Shown: piece after piece, positions 1 to 13,163 of the stretch
Numbering within the stretch: the stretch's first letter is position 1
How the letters are laid out: each line of letters opens with the position of its first letter
Source of the DNA: Rhabditophanes sp. KR3021
Taxonomy: Eukaryota; Nematoda; Chromadorea; Rhabditida; Alloionematidae
DNA length: 64,000 nucleotides
Assembly (NCBI GenBank): GCA_963281155.1
Contig: CAUJLY010000006.1
Coordinates: 6,510,001-6,574,000, forward strand
Reading direction: 5' to 3'
The notes under the pieces: generated by a model
Seen by the model: the letters and a program-made list of their open reading frames with translations, nothing else
What the model was told of the DNA's origin: nothing
Databases searched by the model: none
Made by a program: the position numbers and the translations under genes

Positions 1-55
1 CTGTAGTTTTGATTTATTTAAATGAAAGGCATCTAATTATTAAATGTTTTTTTAG

Positions 56-151
56 GAGTCGTAGACTGGAAGTAGCATCCTCCCTGAGAAACTCTCACCC
101 AAAATATTCTGTTTAATTTTACCGCTGAATTTCTCTACATAAACTCTAAAC
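56..151 (+). other. 5' leader exon of the calcium pump gene
   Basis: A pyrimidine-rich stretch ending in TTTTTTTAG at 47-55 looks like a splice acceptor, cis or spliced-leader. The 96 bases from it to the ATG at 152 hold no upstream ATG that opens a long frame. The donor side, if cis, lies outside the window. The assignment is inferred from position only. Confidence 0.4.
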
Positions 152-3100
152 ATGGCAACATCTTCAGATGGTGCATATAGGGTGAGTGTGGAGGAACTCC
201 GCACCCTTATGGAATATCGTGCTGTTGAAGCTAAAGAAAAAATTGATGCCGACTACAATGGTATTGAAGGTTTATGTGCAAAATTAAAAACGAATCCAAA
301 CCAGGGTCTCCCTGCTGACGACGAAGAATTAGAAAGACGTAGAGCTTTCTATGGCCGAAATGAAATTCCACCACATCCACCTAAAAGTTTTTTTACACTT
401 GTGTGGGAAGCTTTACAGGTATATTTTTTATAAAAATAGCAAATATTTATCTCAACATTTTTTGAAAAGCTAATCTCGGCGTAAAGAAAATATGTTAAGA
501 TTTGAAAACATATTTTAAACTAATTTTTTCTGTGTTTAATTTTATGTAACTAGAGAAATTAGAGAGATGTTAATAGTTATTTATAAATATTCAATTCATT
601 ATGAATAAATGGGTGTATAAAAAGAACTTAATGTGATTCAACTGAAACAACCATTTATAAAATACATAATTTTATGTTATTTATAAACGTACATAATTTT
701 ATGTCATTTATACAAATACATCAATTTATTTAACTTATAAAAATTCATCACTTATGTAATTTTTTATTTTAGGATGTCACATTAATTATTTTACTTGTCA
801 GTGCAATTGTATCATTAGGATTATCTTTCTATAGACCACCAGAAGAAGAAAATGCAGGTGCAGATTCATCCGAACATGATGCCGGATGGATCGAAGGTGT
901 TGCTATTTTAATTTCTGTCGTTGTTGTTGTGCTAGTCACTGCCTTGAATGATTATACAAAAGAAAAACAATTCCGAGGTCTTCAAGCCAAAATTGAGACT
1001 GAACATAAATTCACCGTTATTAGATCAGGAAATTCAATCCAAATCATAGTTAACGAATTAGTAGTAGGAGATGTCGCTCAAATCAAGTATGGTGATTTAC
1101 TTCCGACCGATGGTATTTTGATTCAATCAAATGATCTGAAAATTGACGAATCTTCATTGACTGGAGAATCAGATTTGATCAAAAAGTCTGTAGAACATGA
1201 TCCAATGCTACTGTCCGGGACACACGTAATGGAAGGAAGTGGAAGAATGTTAGTGTCAGCTGTTGGAGTTAATTCTCAGACTGGTATTATTATGACATTA
1301 TTAGGAGCTGCAAAAAGTGTCGTTGAAGAGGAAAGAAAAGCGGCAAAGAGAGAAGGTAAGTTTGATTTAGATTTCTTTTTTGTTGAGGCATACAAAAAGT
1401 AGTTTAAACTGCATCAAGATCGCAAAAGAAGCATTAAATGACTAAAAATGAATGGCACCATTTTTCACAAATAAAGTATTTACACAATTTCAGAACGTCA
1501 GACACGGCGTAAAAGCAAAGCATCGGGTAAGCACGGTATCTTTTCGATATCGTAATTGTGTGGTTTTTTGTAGTATTTAACATATCAGTTTTCACAGTTT
1601 CAATCCTAATTAAAGTGTATTATTCCTCGTAGATTTTTCGGTGATAGTTAGTTTTTGATCAAAGTGCAAGTATAATTCAAAAATAGTTTATCTGTTTGTT
1701 ATTTGTGAGTATAAACGTACAAATTGGGTATATAGTAGTATAATTAAGTGGCATGACAAGATAAATTAGTTTGCTCTAATCTAGTAAATTTTGTGATGCT
1801 AAAATTTATAAAAAAAATTGATTCCAGTGCATATTCGCCGATCTATTCCTTACTCTACAGAGTCAATTGATGAAATTGGTAAGTTTTGGCCATCGAAACC
1901 AAAATATTAATATAATTTTTACAAAACTAGTAATATCTTCTTTAAGTAATTCTATAAAGTTGATGAGCAAAAAGAATATTCTTCTCTTTTAAATGAATTT
2001 AATTTCCTTTGTTTATCCACGAGCGTTTTTCTTGATTGCAAAGTGTAGTTTTCAATAATTTAAAACTGTGTAAATGTATCGTGTTTGGTGCCGTTTGTAA
2101 TTTTTTTGTAATTTTAAAAAATGTATTGTGCTTTGAACACTTTTTGTTACTCAATTCATTTATCATCTGTGATTCAACACAAAAATCACTGTATGATATA
2201 TTTTTAAATTACTCTTGTGATCGACATCTTTTTAAATCCTTTTTGAATATGACTCTATATTATCTCAAACAAAACGTGCTCTATAATTATTTCAGGTGAT
2301 TTTGTCAATTCAACACTTGAAGACGGAACTCATCAAGCTTTGCTAACCGAAAATCGTAAGTTTATCAACAAGTATTCCACCATCTATACTTCATTTAAAA
2401 GAAATATACATTTTAATATATAAAATAACCGCTATTTCAACCACACTTTAAAAATTATATTTGACCTTTTCTTCCCCATTATATGTTCATATATAGAAAA
2501 TATAGAGTTGTTAATCATCAAAAAATGGTAATAGTGTTCCCAAATATATAAACCAACAGTATATACTAATCTCTCAAATATATCTTGTCCTGTTTAAATA
2601 TACACATATCTTCTTCAATTATTAATTGTTTAATGTTTAAATATTTAGATATAATTAAGCCGTAAAATATAAGTATTTGTATGAAAATGCTAACATAATT
2701 TATAAAGATCGTATTTATATTTAGGCTATGTTTATATATTTATGAAAGAGTATGTTATTATTTAAATAATAGCTGAAAGTGTACTCTTTATTATATTATC
2801 TTCTTTTAGCATGATTTATTATTTGATTTAGTTTTTAACTTTCATATTACACATTTATTTATAAATTTCTGATTTAAAAAACACTTATTTTGAGTAGATT
2901 AAAAAATTAATTCTTTCTAATTATGATCAAATACAGATTATCTGGTTTGAATAAAAAAGGTTTATGTTATAATAATTGCTTTTGTAGAAATCAAAGACAT
3001 TTCAACTAATGGAGGACCAAAAGACAATCTTTCTTCGATCAAACCCGAAGAAGAAGACAAAAAGGAAAGATCCGTTCTTCAAGCTAAACTTACTCGCTTG

Positions 3101-6100
3101 GCCATTCAAATTGGTTATGCAGGTTCATTTGTAGCTATCTGTACTGTCATAATTCTTATCATCCGCTTTTGTATTTCACATTATGCTATTAAAGAAGAAA
3201 AGTTCTCATTGCGTGACGTTCAAAATTTCATTAATTTCTTGATTATCGGAGTTACTGTCTTAGTTGTAGCAGTCCCTGAAGGACTTCCACTTGCGGTAAC
3301 CTTATCCCTGGCATATTCCGTTAAAAAGGTAATTAAATTTTATGGAAACGTTTCTACTTTCTTTTCAGATGATGCTTGATAATAATCTCGTAAGGCATCT
3401 TGATGCATGTGAAACAATGGGAAATGCCACCAGCATTTGCAGTGATAAAACTGGAACTCTGACAACCAACAAAATGACGGTTGTTCAAAGTTACATCAAT
3501 GACATTCACTACAAAGAAGTACCAAAGTGGGAAAAAATAAATGAGTTTACCCGTAACATCCTTCGCGATGGTATTTCAATAAATTCTGCTTATTCAACTC
3601 AAGTAGTTCTTCCTAAGAAAATGGGTGAAGCTATGTTACAACTTGGAAACAAAACTGAATGTGGTATGCTTGGATTTATAATGGCACTTGGACAATCTTA
3701 TCAAGATATTCGTGATAATTATCCAGAAAAGAATTTGTTCAAGGTGTATACCTTCAATTCTGTTCGCAAGTCAATGTCAACTGTTATCAATAAAGAAGGA
3801 GGTGGATATCGTATCTTTACAAAAGGAGCATCTGAAGTCATCTTGAAGAAATGCAAATTTTTCTTAGGAAAAGACGGAACATGTGTTAAATTCAGCCAAA
3901 AAGATGCCGATAGACTCGTCCGTGATGTCATTGAACCAATGGCTTCTGATGGTTTAAGAACAATTTGTATTGCTTATAAAGATTACGTTCCATCTAATCC
4001 CGAAATTAATCAATATCAATATAATGGGGAAATAGATTGGGAGAATGAAGATGCCATTGTAAGTGACTTGACTGCTGTCGCTATTGTTGGTATTCAGGAT
4101 CCAGTCAGACCAGAAGTTCCAGAAGCCATTGCCAAATGTCAAAGATCAGGAATTACCGTTAGAATGGTTACTGGTGATAATATCAATACTGCCAGAGCTA
4201 TTGCAACCCAATGTGGTATCTTGAAACCTGGAGACGATTTCCTAGCTTTGGAAGGCAAAGAATTTAACGCTAGAATTCGTGATGAAAATGGAGAAGTCAG
4301 TCAAGCTAAGCTGGATTTGATTTGGCCAAAACTCAGAGTATTGGCAAGAGCTCAACCTACCGACAAATACATCTTAGTAAAAGGTATCATTGATTCTAGA
4401 GCTACTGAAAATAGAGAAGTCGTTGCAGTCACAGGAGATGGAACTAACGACGGCCCTGCTTTGAAGAAGGCTGATGTTGGTTTCGCTATGGGGATCGCTG
4501 GAACAGATGTTGCTAAAGAAGCTTCTGACATTATCTTGACAGATGATAACTTTACTTCTATCGTTAAGGCTGTAATGTGGGGAAGAAATGTATACGACTC
4601 AATTGCCAAATTTTTGCAATTTCAATTGACTGTAAACATTGTAGCTGTAGTAGTTGCTTTCGTAGGAGCTTGTGCAATTGAAGATACGCCTTTGAAAGCA
4701 GTTCAGATGCTCTGGGTAAACCTCATTATGGACACCCTTGCTTCATTAGCTTTAGCCACTGAACTTCCAAATGAGGATCTTTTAAAAAGAAAGCCATATG
4801 GAAGAACATCCCCATTGATTTCTAGAACAATGTCCAAAAATATTATCGGACATGCCATTTACCAATTAACAATATTATTTACTCTTATATTTTATGGCGA
4901 AGTTTTGTTCGGAATTGAATCTGGAAGATGGGCACCACTTCATTCACCACCATCAGAACATTTTACTATTGTTTTCAATACCTTCGTAATGATGACACTT
5001 TTCAACGAAATCAATGCCCGCAAAATTCACGGAGAAAGGAATATCTTCCAGGGTCTCTTTTCTAATCCCATCTATTATATCATTTGGATCACTACAATGA
5101 TATCTCAAATTTTGATTGTTCAATATGGAGGTAGATGGTTTTCAACTTCTGCCTTAAGTCTTGAACAGTGGTTATGGTGCCTTGCATTCGGAGTTGGAGA
5201 TTTATTGTGGGGACAAGTAGTTACCTCAGTCCCAACTCATTTCTTATCTAATAGAATGACAATTGGTAGTGGCGAAGTCCAATCTACCGATCATAATCTT
5301 TTATCTGGATATGAAAACCCAGACACGCACGAAAAAAGAAGCGGGCAAATTTTGTGGTTGAGAGGATTAACAAGACTACAGACACAGGTAACGTTTTTGA
5401 ACTTAAAAAATATTGATATTCAATAACACGCTCTCAGCACTATTAAATAATATGTTGATTAACATAAAATATGAGTGCCATTATGCAGGCTCCATTCACT
5501 GCTTAAAATTATTGTTGGTATATATATGATTATTATATATATTTTAAATATTTTTAAACTTATTTAATCCCTTCATTCAAAATTATTTTATAACCTAAAA
5601 ACAAAATTTTCCCAACTTTTTATAAGATGTCTTGTGTTTGTCATTCATTCGTGTGAACCTTATTATTTTTAAAACGTACTATATGATATAAAGTATATAT
5701 TCATTTTTACATTAAATGGTCAAGATTGATTGAAGAATACTTTTTAAATAGATATAATGAATTGTTCTATTGAAACAATGCATCACCTCAGCATTCATTT
5801 TCGAGGTAAAATTTTTAAATAGACATTTTTTATTACTTTCCTACAAACATATTTCAAAGCATTATAATATTGTTTCCTAATTTTTGGACTCTTTACATCT
5901 AATTTTATATTTTTGACTTTATATTTGATTATATTTAATTGCAATATATGTTACTTTTATTTAAATTGTACGAAACCTTAACTTTTGGCATTTAAACTTT
6001 TTCTGTTATCATGTTTAAATATATCTATATATACGTTCATATATGGTTCATTTCGTTGAAGCTTAACTATCCTTATTTTTAATTACAAAAAGTAATCTGA

Positions 6101-8929
6101 GTCGTTTAAATATTTTAATTTATTTGTTTTGTACAAACTCCATGTATTTAGTTAAAAATAGTCTATAATAATTTTATAAATTCAATTGATCTACTATATA
6201 TTGAAGTAAAACAAAAAGCTTTTATCTCGAAAATACTACGCTGGGTTGTTGCATTTTTCTCGTAAATTGAATGTCTTGTGTTGTTAATGATTAAATCATA
6301 CTTTCAATATTGAAATTTATTAAGTATATCATTGTTATTTGAGTTACTTTGACACTTTTTAGTAAGTTATATAACCTATATTGTACAGCTTTTTTGTAAA
6401 CTTAATATTTTAACCAGGTGTTTCATTATTGTCTTCTTCCTTTCCCTCTATGATATTTGTTTGTTTCGGAAACCAATTGGATATATGCACTGCTTGTTGT
6501 TACACCATTAAACAAATTAGAAGTTGTAATGTAACTCCTTGACATGATTGTAATATTGGTGACTTCCCTCAATATTTTCCTTTAACATATTATATATCAA
6601 ATAGTTTGAAATAAAAATATATACGCTCTATCTGTATCCTCCTTGCAGTTGAGAGTAGTCAAAGTTTTTCGATCAACATTGGATGAATTAGAAGATCGTC
6701 ATTCCATAGCTTCCACACAATCGTTTCAATCCATGCGTGGAAACTTTTCAAACTATCGTATAGGAGCTCATTCTATAGATTTAACAGGATCACATAGCTC
6801 AAGAGTAACTAATGTAGCTGGATTTTTGCAACGGACATCTGGCCCAAGTCCTTATCCATCATACTACCACCCCCAATCACCAAATATGCAAAGAAAGGAA
6901 GTTGGTAATAATAAAGACGGAGTCAGAAGAACACCTTCCCCTATACGATCTAATCATAGACCTGTTTCACCGGCCGTAATAGCTGTTGAAAATGGCGGTA
7001 GAACAGTTGAAAAAATTGAAAAAGTGCCATTGGTTCAACGTTGGAGCCCGGGACGCGGTGGCACATCATCACATGCTGTTACCAAGCAAGTAACCAAAAG
7101 CATGTCTTTGGATACACCAATCTCAATTGCTCACGTTTAATCTTATATTTATACCTAGTTTTCTTTTATATATTAGTAACAACCACATATATTCATTCTA
7201 TTCTGCATTTTTAATAACTTTCAAAATTTTAATTTTTCGAAATGAATGAATTATATATAATGTACAAAGTTTCCTTCAAATGTATTATTGTATATATTCT
7301 CGAAAATTAGGTAACATTAATAGTTAAGCAACAAACTTTATGCCTTTCTGGTAAAGTAATTTTTGTTAATAAATAGGAAGCTCAGAATGAATTCTAAAAA
7401 AATATTTTTTAGTTTAATCATAATAAACTCCATAAATGCAATTACCAGTGTCCTGCCTTTGTTTTTTTTCCCAATTTTAAGAGTTGAACTGTATTCATAT
7501 ATTTTCTTTTATCAGTCTAAATTGTTATCGTTGTAACTTAATCCGGCCTCTTCAAACTATATTACGTTTATTGCCATAAAGTGTTCATACACATAATGAT
7601 ACTCACATTGTTTATACTTATTCGAAATATTCAATTTAAGACATATTCTATACCATTACACTGTTAGGGTCTGCAAAATTTTATATTTACAATCTACAAT
7701 AATAATAGGAAACATAAATTTTATAAAGAGTATTTTATCTATCTATAATTGATCATTTAACAAAAGTAAAAAGGTTGACAAAAATGAAAGACATATTTGG
7801 CAAAAAAAGTAAAATTAAAAATATTTGTTGGGTGAGTTTTGTAAAAGTTATTTGTGTCCAGTAAACATCCAAGTGTGTTCTTTTTTACTTTTTAAATTTT
7901 TTATAAGGGTATAATGAATTTGACATTTTAAAATATATAATCTCGTATTTTTCTTTTTTCATTCAGTAGTGTTCTTAATATTTTTCTTACCTTTTTTATT
8001 GTATTTTTATATTCCTATTTTACACTTTTATTCACAGGTTATCGGCGGTGAACGTTCAGAACATTTAATCCCAGTGCCTCACAGCACGGCTCCAACAGAT
8101 CAAGCTGTAAGACTAAGTTCCATTTGTAATGTGGTGTAGTGTGATTGTTGTGACTAAATTAATTAACTTTCATCTGAAAATAATATTAACTAACAAAAAT
8201 ATTCTTTTAAACCCTTGCACATTTTGATCATTATGATTAACTTGGTAATGATTGAATTTTATATTCTATAACTATTACTTTCCCTATACCTTTATTGAAA
8301 TGTGTCCATAATTATTTAAAGTTTATTATTTCTATCTTTGCAAATATTTTTAATCAGAACTAACCTCTTATTTTTTAACGTAACAATCAGTCATCCTCTT
8401 AATATAATGGAAGATTCTCCCTTTGGAAACTTTATTGTACCCTTATTTGTTAATATAAGTAATACTTGGGTTGCATGAAGAAGCCAAATTAATTAATGTA
8501 AACGAAAGTACTAATTTGATTAGCTTAATAGATGTCTAACTTTATTTTTGTTATTAAAAAGTTGCATATAAACATAATATTAATGAATGAAGCTTACCTA
8601 GTCTATATTATTAAAAAGATTGTTGTAACATATTTTTATATATCTATTTGTGATTATATATTTAGTTTTTGTAGTATGTGCTTATATATTTTGTTTATTT
8701 TCAGATTCGTGTTGTCAAAGCATTTCAGGCAGGTTTGGATAGACGTGAACCATCATTGACAGGTCCTAGTGCTGCTAGGCTAAGAGAAATTAGCAGACAG
8801 TTAAAGTTGCAAGTTGATCATGATGGAAAAAGTAAGAAAATTAATTGCATCACTTATTAATATATTAAACAAATTTCAGATCGTTCCCGCTCAGCATCAA
8901 AACAACATGATTCTGTTGCTTCACCTTAA
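152..8929 (+). CDS. mca-3: Plasma-membrane Ca2+-transporting P-type ATPase (PMCA), alternatively spliced
   Basis: PMCA pumps Ca2+ out of the cell using ATP. Coding exons with matching phases are 152-418, 773-1355, 1494-1526, 1828-1878, 2296-2355, 2988-3328 and 3369-5387 (1118 codons), followed by alternative ends: 6649-7140, or 8705-8831 plus 8880-8929 with an optional cassette at 8038-8106. Visible motifs are WEALQDVTLI before TM1, the phosphorylation site CSDKTGTLT (Asp about 471), KGASEVIL in the nucleotide-binding domain, [30 protein letters not shown], and the late membrane helices with [10 protein letters not shown]. The calmodulin-binding start is LRVVKVF or IRVVKAF depending on exon. 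The product is about 1281, 1199 or 1176 residues, normal for PMCA. The family call is secure. The paralogue (mca-3 rather than mca-1 or mca-2) is a guess from the [10 protein letters not shown] and [10 protein letters not shown] segments. Confidence 0.93.
664..717. repeat. Two-copy 27-bp tandem repeat in PMCA intron 1
   Basis: ACATAATTTTATG followed by an AT-rich tail occurs at 664-690 and again directly at 691-717 with a few mismatches. It lies wholly inside the first coding intron. No function is visible. Confidence 0.6.
1494..2355 (+). other. Three in-phase micro-exons (33, 51, 60 nt) of the PMCA first cytosolic loop
   Basis: Exons 1494-1526, 1828-1878 and 2296-2355 all start and end in phase 1 and have lengths divisible by three, so any of them could be skipped without breaking the frame. 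They encode polar, charged linker peptides between the KREERQ end of the preceding exon and the conserved [15 protein letters not shown] segment. In vertebrate PMCAs this is splice site A. Alternative use is inferred; the exons and phases are read directly. Confidence 0.7.
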
Positions 8930-9977
8930 ATATACAAATTACTTCATACTTTAAAAAGTACATATACATCTATTATTACCTTATAATATGCTTGATTGTA
9001 TTTGAATTTTCAAATCTAAATCAAAATTTCGTTTATGAACTTTTTTATGTACTCGTTTTTATAAATAACTAAACAATCCCTGATATCCGTTTACATTCAC
9101 TATATCTGTGTGCTATTTAGAAATGAACATTCAAGTTTCACAAATTTATTTACAAACCAACAAATGTCAAATACATTAAACTTTGAATCTCTTGCCAAAC
9201 TCTTACGTTAATATTTTCTGATTTATGTTGTTATTATGTGGATCAAAAAGTTTATGGAAGTTATCACAACATATATTCTTTTTATATTTTATCCTGTCAC
9301 ACCAACAAACAAAACATTATTATCATATACATACATATGTTTTCGATCTTTTTAATATGACAATGTATTGCCTTTCATTTTCTTTTATGATTTGATTGTA
9401 TCATGGAATAACTTTGTTTTTATTATTAATTTTGTAATACATAAGATATCTACTTTAGCACGTCGTTTTGTTTGTTAACGGTATCATACTTACGTGTTTG
9501 TGCTGTTCATGTTAATGCAATTCAGTAATTTCTTTTATATATACTTTATACTATATAGACAAAATTGTAATATGTAGATAATAGATTAGCAAAAAATAAT
9601 TGAGTTTATTAATATAAGTTCTTTGTTATTAGCTAAACTTTCCTGCCTCTATACTTCGTTAGAGAAAACAAATCATTGTATCCACAGAACATTTTCACGC
9701 AAATGACCAATTTTTTTAATAAAACTTTTTGAAATAAACTGCTTTCGTTTGTATATTTTTAATTGAACAAAAATGTACTCTGATGATTGAATAAATCAAT
9801 TTTGAAACAAGAAAATCATACATTATTATAACAAAAGTGACCATTATGAAATAAAAAGATTTGTTATTAAATGATCTGGTCTACAATAAATACATTTTGA
9901 TATCAGGACCTGTCAAGCATATGTCATTAGCATCAGCCAAAACCGATCACTTGCCAATAAAAGTCTTCAATGTGTAG
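6649..9977 (+). other. Alternative C-terminal exon set of PMCA
   Basis: The exon ending at 5387 (RLQTQ, phase 0) can join three acceptors. At 6649 it gives [19 protein letters not shown] and a 163-codon tail ending at 7140. At 8038 lies a 69-nt in-phase cassette, [20 protein letters not shown] plus DQA. At 8705 it gives [20 protein letters not shown]. The 8705-8831 exon ends in phase 1 and can join 8880-8929 (tail [15 protein letters not shown]) or a further acceptor at 9907, whose 71-nt exon reads on with PVKHMSLASAKTDHLPIKVF and stops at 9977. Two different calmodulin-binding starts and up to three C-termini result. The 9907 exon is supported only by frame, acceptor and peptide-like content. 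Confidence 0.65.
7368..7373 (+). terminator. Candidate proximal poly(A) signal of PMCA
   Basis: AATAAA about 230 bases after the stop at 7140, upstream of the alternative exons at 8038 and 8705. It would end the transcript form that uses the 6649 exon. Confidence 0.35.
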
Positions 9978-10183
9978 CTCAGTACAAACATATTAATACT
10001 GTTTTGACTTATTTGACAATAAATAATTTGTAGGTGGAGTTCTTTAATTTATATATCTTATTAGTTAAAGATTGCTTGTCAAAAGGTGTCAGGCTAAATT
10101 TAAAAAACCAAACAAACCCCCCTTACCAGAGACCAACTTACTGTGAGCAGTTCTAAAATCATTCCAATTTATAAACGTTTAAA

Positions 10184-12764
10184 ATGTCTAATCAGAGGGC
10201 TATAAGTGAAAGAAGGTTTGTTAGATTTGTGTTATTAAATATATTCTGAACTTTAATTTAGATTTATTGGTGCTCTATCGCCAAAACATTACAACATGAA
10301 TAATTATGATTACCCAGATGGTAATAATTCTCGAGGTCTTGGCGGGCAGCAACAGTTTTATAATCCCATTGAACAAATGTCTCCAACTGATTTTGATGTA
10401 GACAGTGATTATCCTGAGCTTATGCGAATGGAAAGCACAAACGCTCATCATAAAATTAATGAAAGGCCTCACTATGCAAATAACCATCCTGTAAATTATT
10501 CCAATGGCTATTATGGGGACGATTCTACTTATAATCACAACTTTTATTCCACCCCAACAAATGCCAATAATTCCAAACGATTGTACAATACTTATGGTTC
10601 TTCTGAGTCATCGGATGTTATGCCAATGAAACCTCAATCACTAATCTCGCCTCCGAGATCAAATTGGCAACCATTGCAACATACTTGTGAACCTCTTCAT
10701 CCAAAAAGTATAAACAATAGCAAGGTACATCTTAATAGTGTTTCCAAGTTTCGAATAGAAAAGGACGTTGAAATAGATACATCACCTGTTTCAAAAGTTC
10801 ATGCGGTTGTTGAACTTATGAATAAACGCGAAGCAACTGTAACAAAAAGTTCCAAATTTGGAAATAAACGCATTGTTCCTCAACAGACCAAACCTCCTCC
10901 TTTAAAGCATAGCTTACCTTCTCCAATTGTATTTGATGATGAAAAAGATCCTGCTACAGTTCAAAGGAAAGTCGCAAATACAGTTAAACAATTGCAGAAA
11001 AAAATCATTCCTTCACCTCCTCCATTGCCGATTCCTCTTGGAACAGTTCCGAAACAATTGGAACACTTGAAGGAAGTCAAGGAAAGAAAAATAACTACAA
11101 AATTGGAAAAAATAGCTCTTAAAAATCCTTCTGTTCAGCAAAGAAATTCTTCAGACAATAGTGAAAGTGAGTCTAGAGAATCTATTTTTGATCAAACATC
11201 AAATAATGCCACGGAAAATTCATCAATTGACGTAGCAGTTATTGAGGATGACCGCAAAATACATGAACCACAACCATTTTACGATCAATCGGTTACAGCT
11301 ACTTTAAGTAAAAATATGGCGTCAGAAGCCAAATTGTTAATGCAGTATTTCCAAAGGAGAAGACCTTTACTTAATTTTTTGGGTGTAGGTTTATCAGACA
11401 AACTTTGGGAACAAGTAAATGAAATGCCTAAAAAAGCAGTGCGTTTGGTTTATAGTGAAGATTTAGAGCATGTTAGGAATCGGGAGAGTTCCAAAATAAC
11501 TAAACGACACTCCATCAGAGCTTCAGTAAGAGTAGAACCAAAGAAAGTTAAAAAAAGACAAATTACAAAACCCGAGCAGCCTCGGCAAAGCAATAATAGC
11601 AATATACAAACAAATAATCAATGTTCTGACAATCCAATGATGAGTGATAGCAACAATTATGACCCTCCACACACTAATCAATTTATATATAATCCATCTG
11701 TGGTAAAACAAGCTACTAAGCACAACCTTCAAAACTCTATGAATGAGGCTCCGTCTGCTCTTAAAGCAGCAAATAGGAAAGCCACTGATCGTGAATTCCA
11801 AATGCACGAAGAAACTGATTCATACGGTGAGGACAATTCACATATGGATTATAATAAGGATTTCCAAAAATTAAACTATGATGACGCAAATCACCATCAC
11901 GTATCTAATCCACATAGTGAAGATCACGAAACAGAAGAGTCTGTTCAAGATGGGGAATTGTCAATTTTAATGGAAGAGCATCACTCATATAAGGGAGACA
12001 TCAATATACCATATGAAAATAATGGAACTCTCCAAAGTGTTGACAATAAGAGTGGGAGATTTGTTAAAAAATCGGCTGCTGCATTAATTGCTAAAAAGCA
12101 AACAGTTAACACCAATTTACCAGCGCCAACAATGAAGTGTAGCAGCACATCTAGTATTAATTCTAGACATTCCTTGACAAATGGAATACCGAGTAAAAAA
12201 AACGGTCATTCAACATTAGACTTAACTACAGATTATGACAATAATGAAGAATGGAGGCAATCTGTTGCTCAGAGTCACCATCAAGCCCATCAAAATAGTT
12301 CACATTCAAAGCACCTTCATAATCCTGTCCCAGAAAAACAACAACGTTATTCTCTGAGACCAGCTAAAAGTGTAGATTATATAAACTTTGAAAATAATCA
12401 TATTCAACAAATTGAGTATTCAAAAGATAATTATGAAAATAGTGATCACCGTATGAATAAAACAAACTCTTACCATAATCTGTCAACTGAAAATCATCAA
12501 AACAATCACCTAGCATTTGATATGCCACGAATTCCTCCCCATAAAAATTCGCACAACCAAAACAACAGCAACCATTATTTGCCACAACAACATCCTTCTT
12601 ATCAACAAAATTTTCCACCTCCACCAGATTTTCTACAACATCAAAATTACCCTGTTCAAATGCAGCATCATCATCAACAAAGTCATCAGCAATCATCTAA
12701 CCAACACATGTATAATGGAGCTAGGCCATTTGTAAACAAACAACCCACTAAAGTATCGTTTTAA
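10184..12764 (+). CDS. Large Asn/His/Gln-rich low-complexity protein, function unknown
   Basis: Exon 10184-10215 (MSNQRAISERR) joins 10262-12764 through a 46-nt intron in phase 2, giving 844 residues. I do not recognise the family. There is no signal peptide or membrane segment. Long tracts are rich in Asn, His, Gln, Ser and Lys, with a Pro patch (IPSPPPLPIPL) and a basic segment. The only stretch that looks folded is around residues 350-420 (MASEAKLLMQYFQRRRPLLN onward). The C-terminus is almost wholly His/Gln/Asn/Pro. It starts about 200 bases after the last possible PMCA exon on the same strand. A cytoskeletal, scaffold or RNA-granule role would be a guess. Confidence 0.75.
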
Positions 12765-12849
12765 AAAGCCAAGTTATTACCCTCTAAATAATATCTATTT
12801 CGTTATACTATCCAAACGCATGTACAATCATAAATTCTCTCTATTGCAG

Positions 12850-12975
12850 ATTCATGAACAATCTACAACCTTAGACTACCGTAAACAAAAAGATGATCAG
12901 CAATATCAAAAACAATCCACAAAAGTCAATACAGTCGAGTCCAGGTTTTCGTTTTTTCTTGATGACTTGAACTAA
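12850..12975 (+). other. Possible alternative terminal exon of the Asn/His/Gln-rich gene
   Basis: After an acceptor CTCTATTGCAG, an open stretch from 12850 reads IHEQSTTLDYRKQKDDQQYQ and continues for 41 residues to TAA at 12973-12975. A donor at 12753 (AAA followed by GTATCG, phase 0) just before the 12764 stop would join it in frame, swapping the last three residues for 41 new ones. Its Gln/Lys/Asp-rich content matches the upstream gene. Confidence 0.45.
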
Positions 12976-13163
12976 TTTTATTTTATTTTAGGTAATTTTT
13001 AAGGAGTCAAAAAAGATAATGAATATCAAACGTTATTTAAAAAGAAAAAAATATTAAAATTACAGTATTACTCGGTAGTAGTTAAAAGTTCATGCATATT
13101 ACTGAGAGCAATATGACTTATTCTCTTAACAATTGTTGGGTGCTTTTTCCACATTAAATCGTT

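Noticed and set aside
2036..2299. 87-codon plus-strand frame inside a PMCA intron
   Set aside because: Length within chance for this composition, no ATG near the start, and it runs into a PMCA splice acceptor.
5489..5506. Short acceptor-plus-stop unit (ATTATGCAG then APFTA and stop) in the PMCA intron
   Set aside because: Would join in frame after RLQTQ but is only five codons and removes the calmodulin site; too short to support.
7785..7800. TGAAAGACAT, shared with the start of miR-71
   Set aside because: No hairpin partner nearby, and it lies in a PMCA intron; short match likely by chance.
12364..12696. 110-codon minus-strand frame opposite the Asn/His/Gln-rich gene
   Set aside because: Its Asp/Val/Glu-rich content is what the reverse complement of CAT, AAC and CAA codons produces; the plus strand is the real gene.
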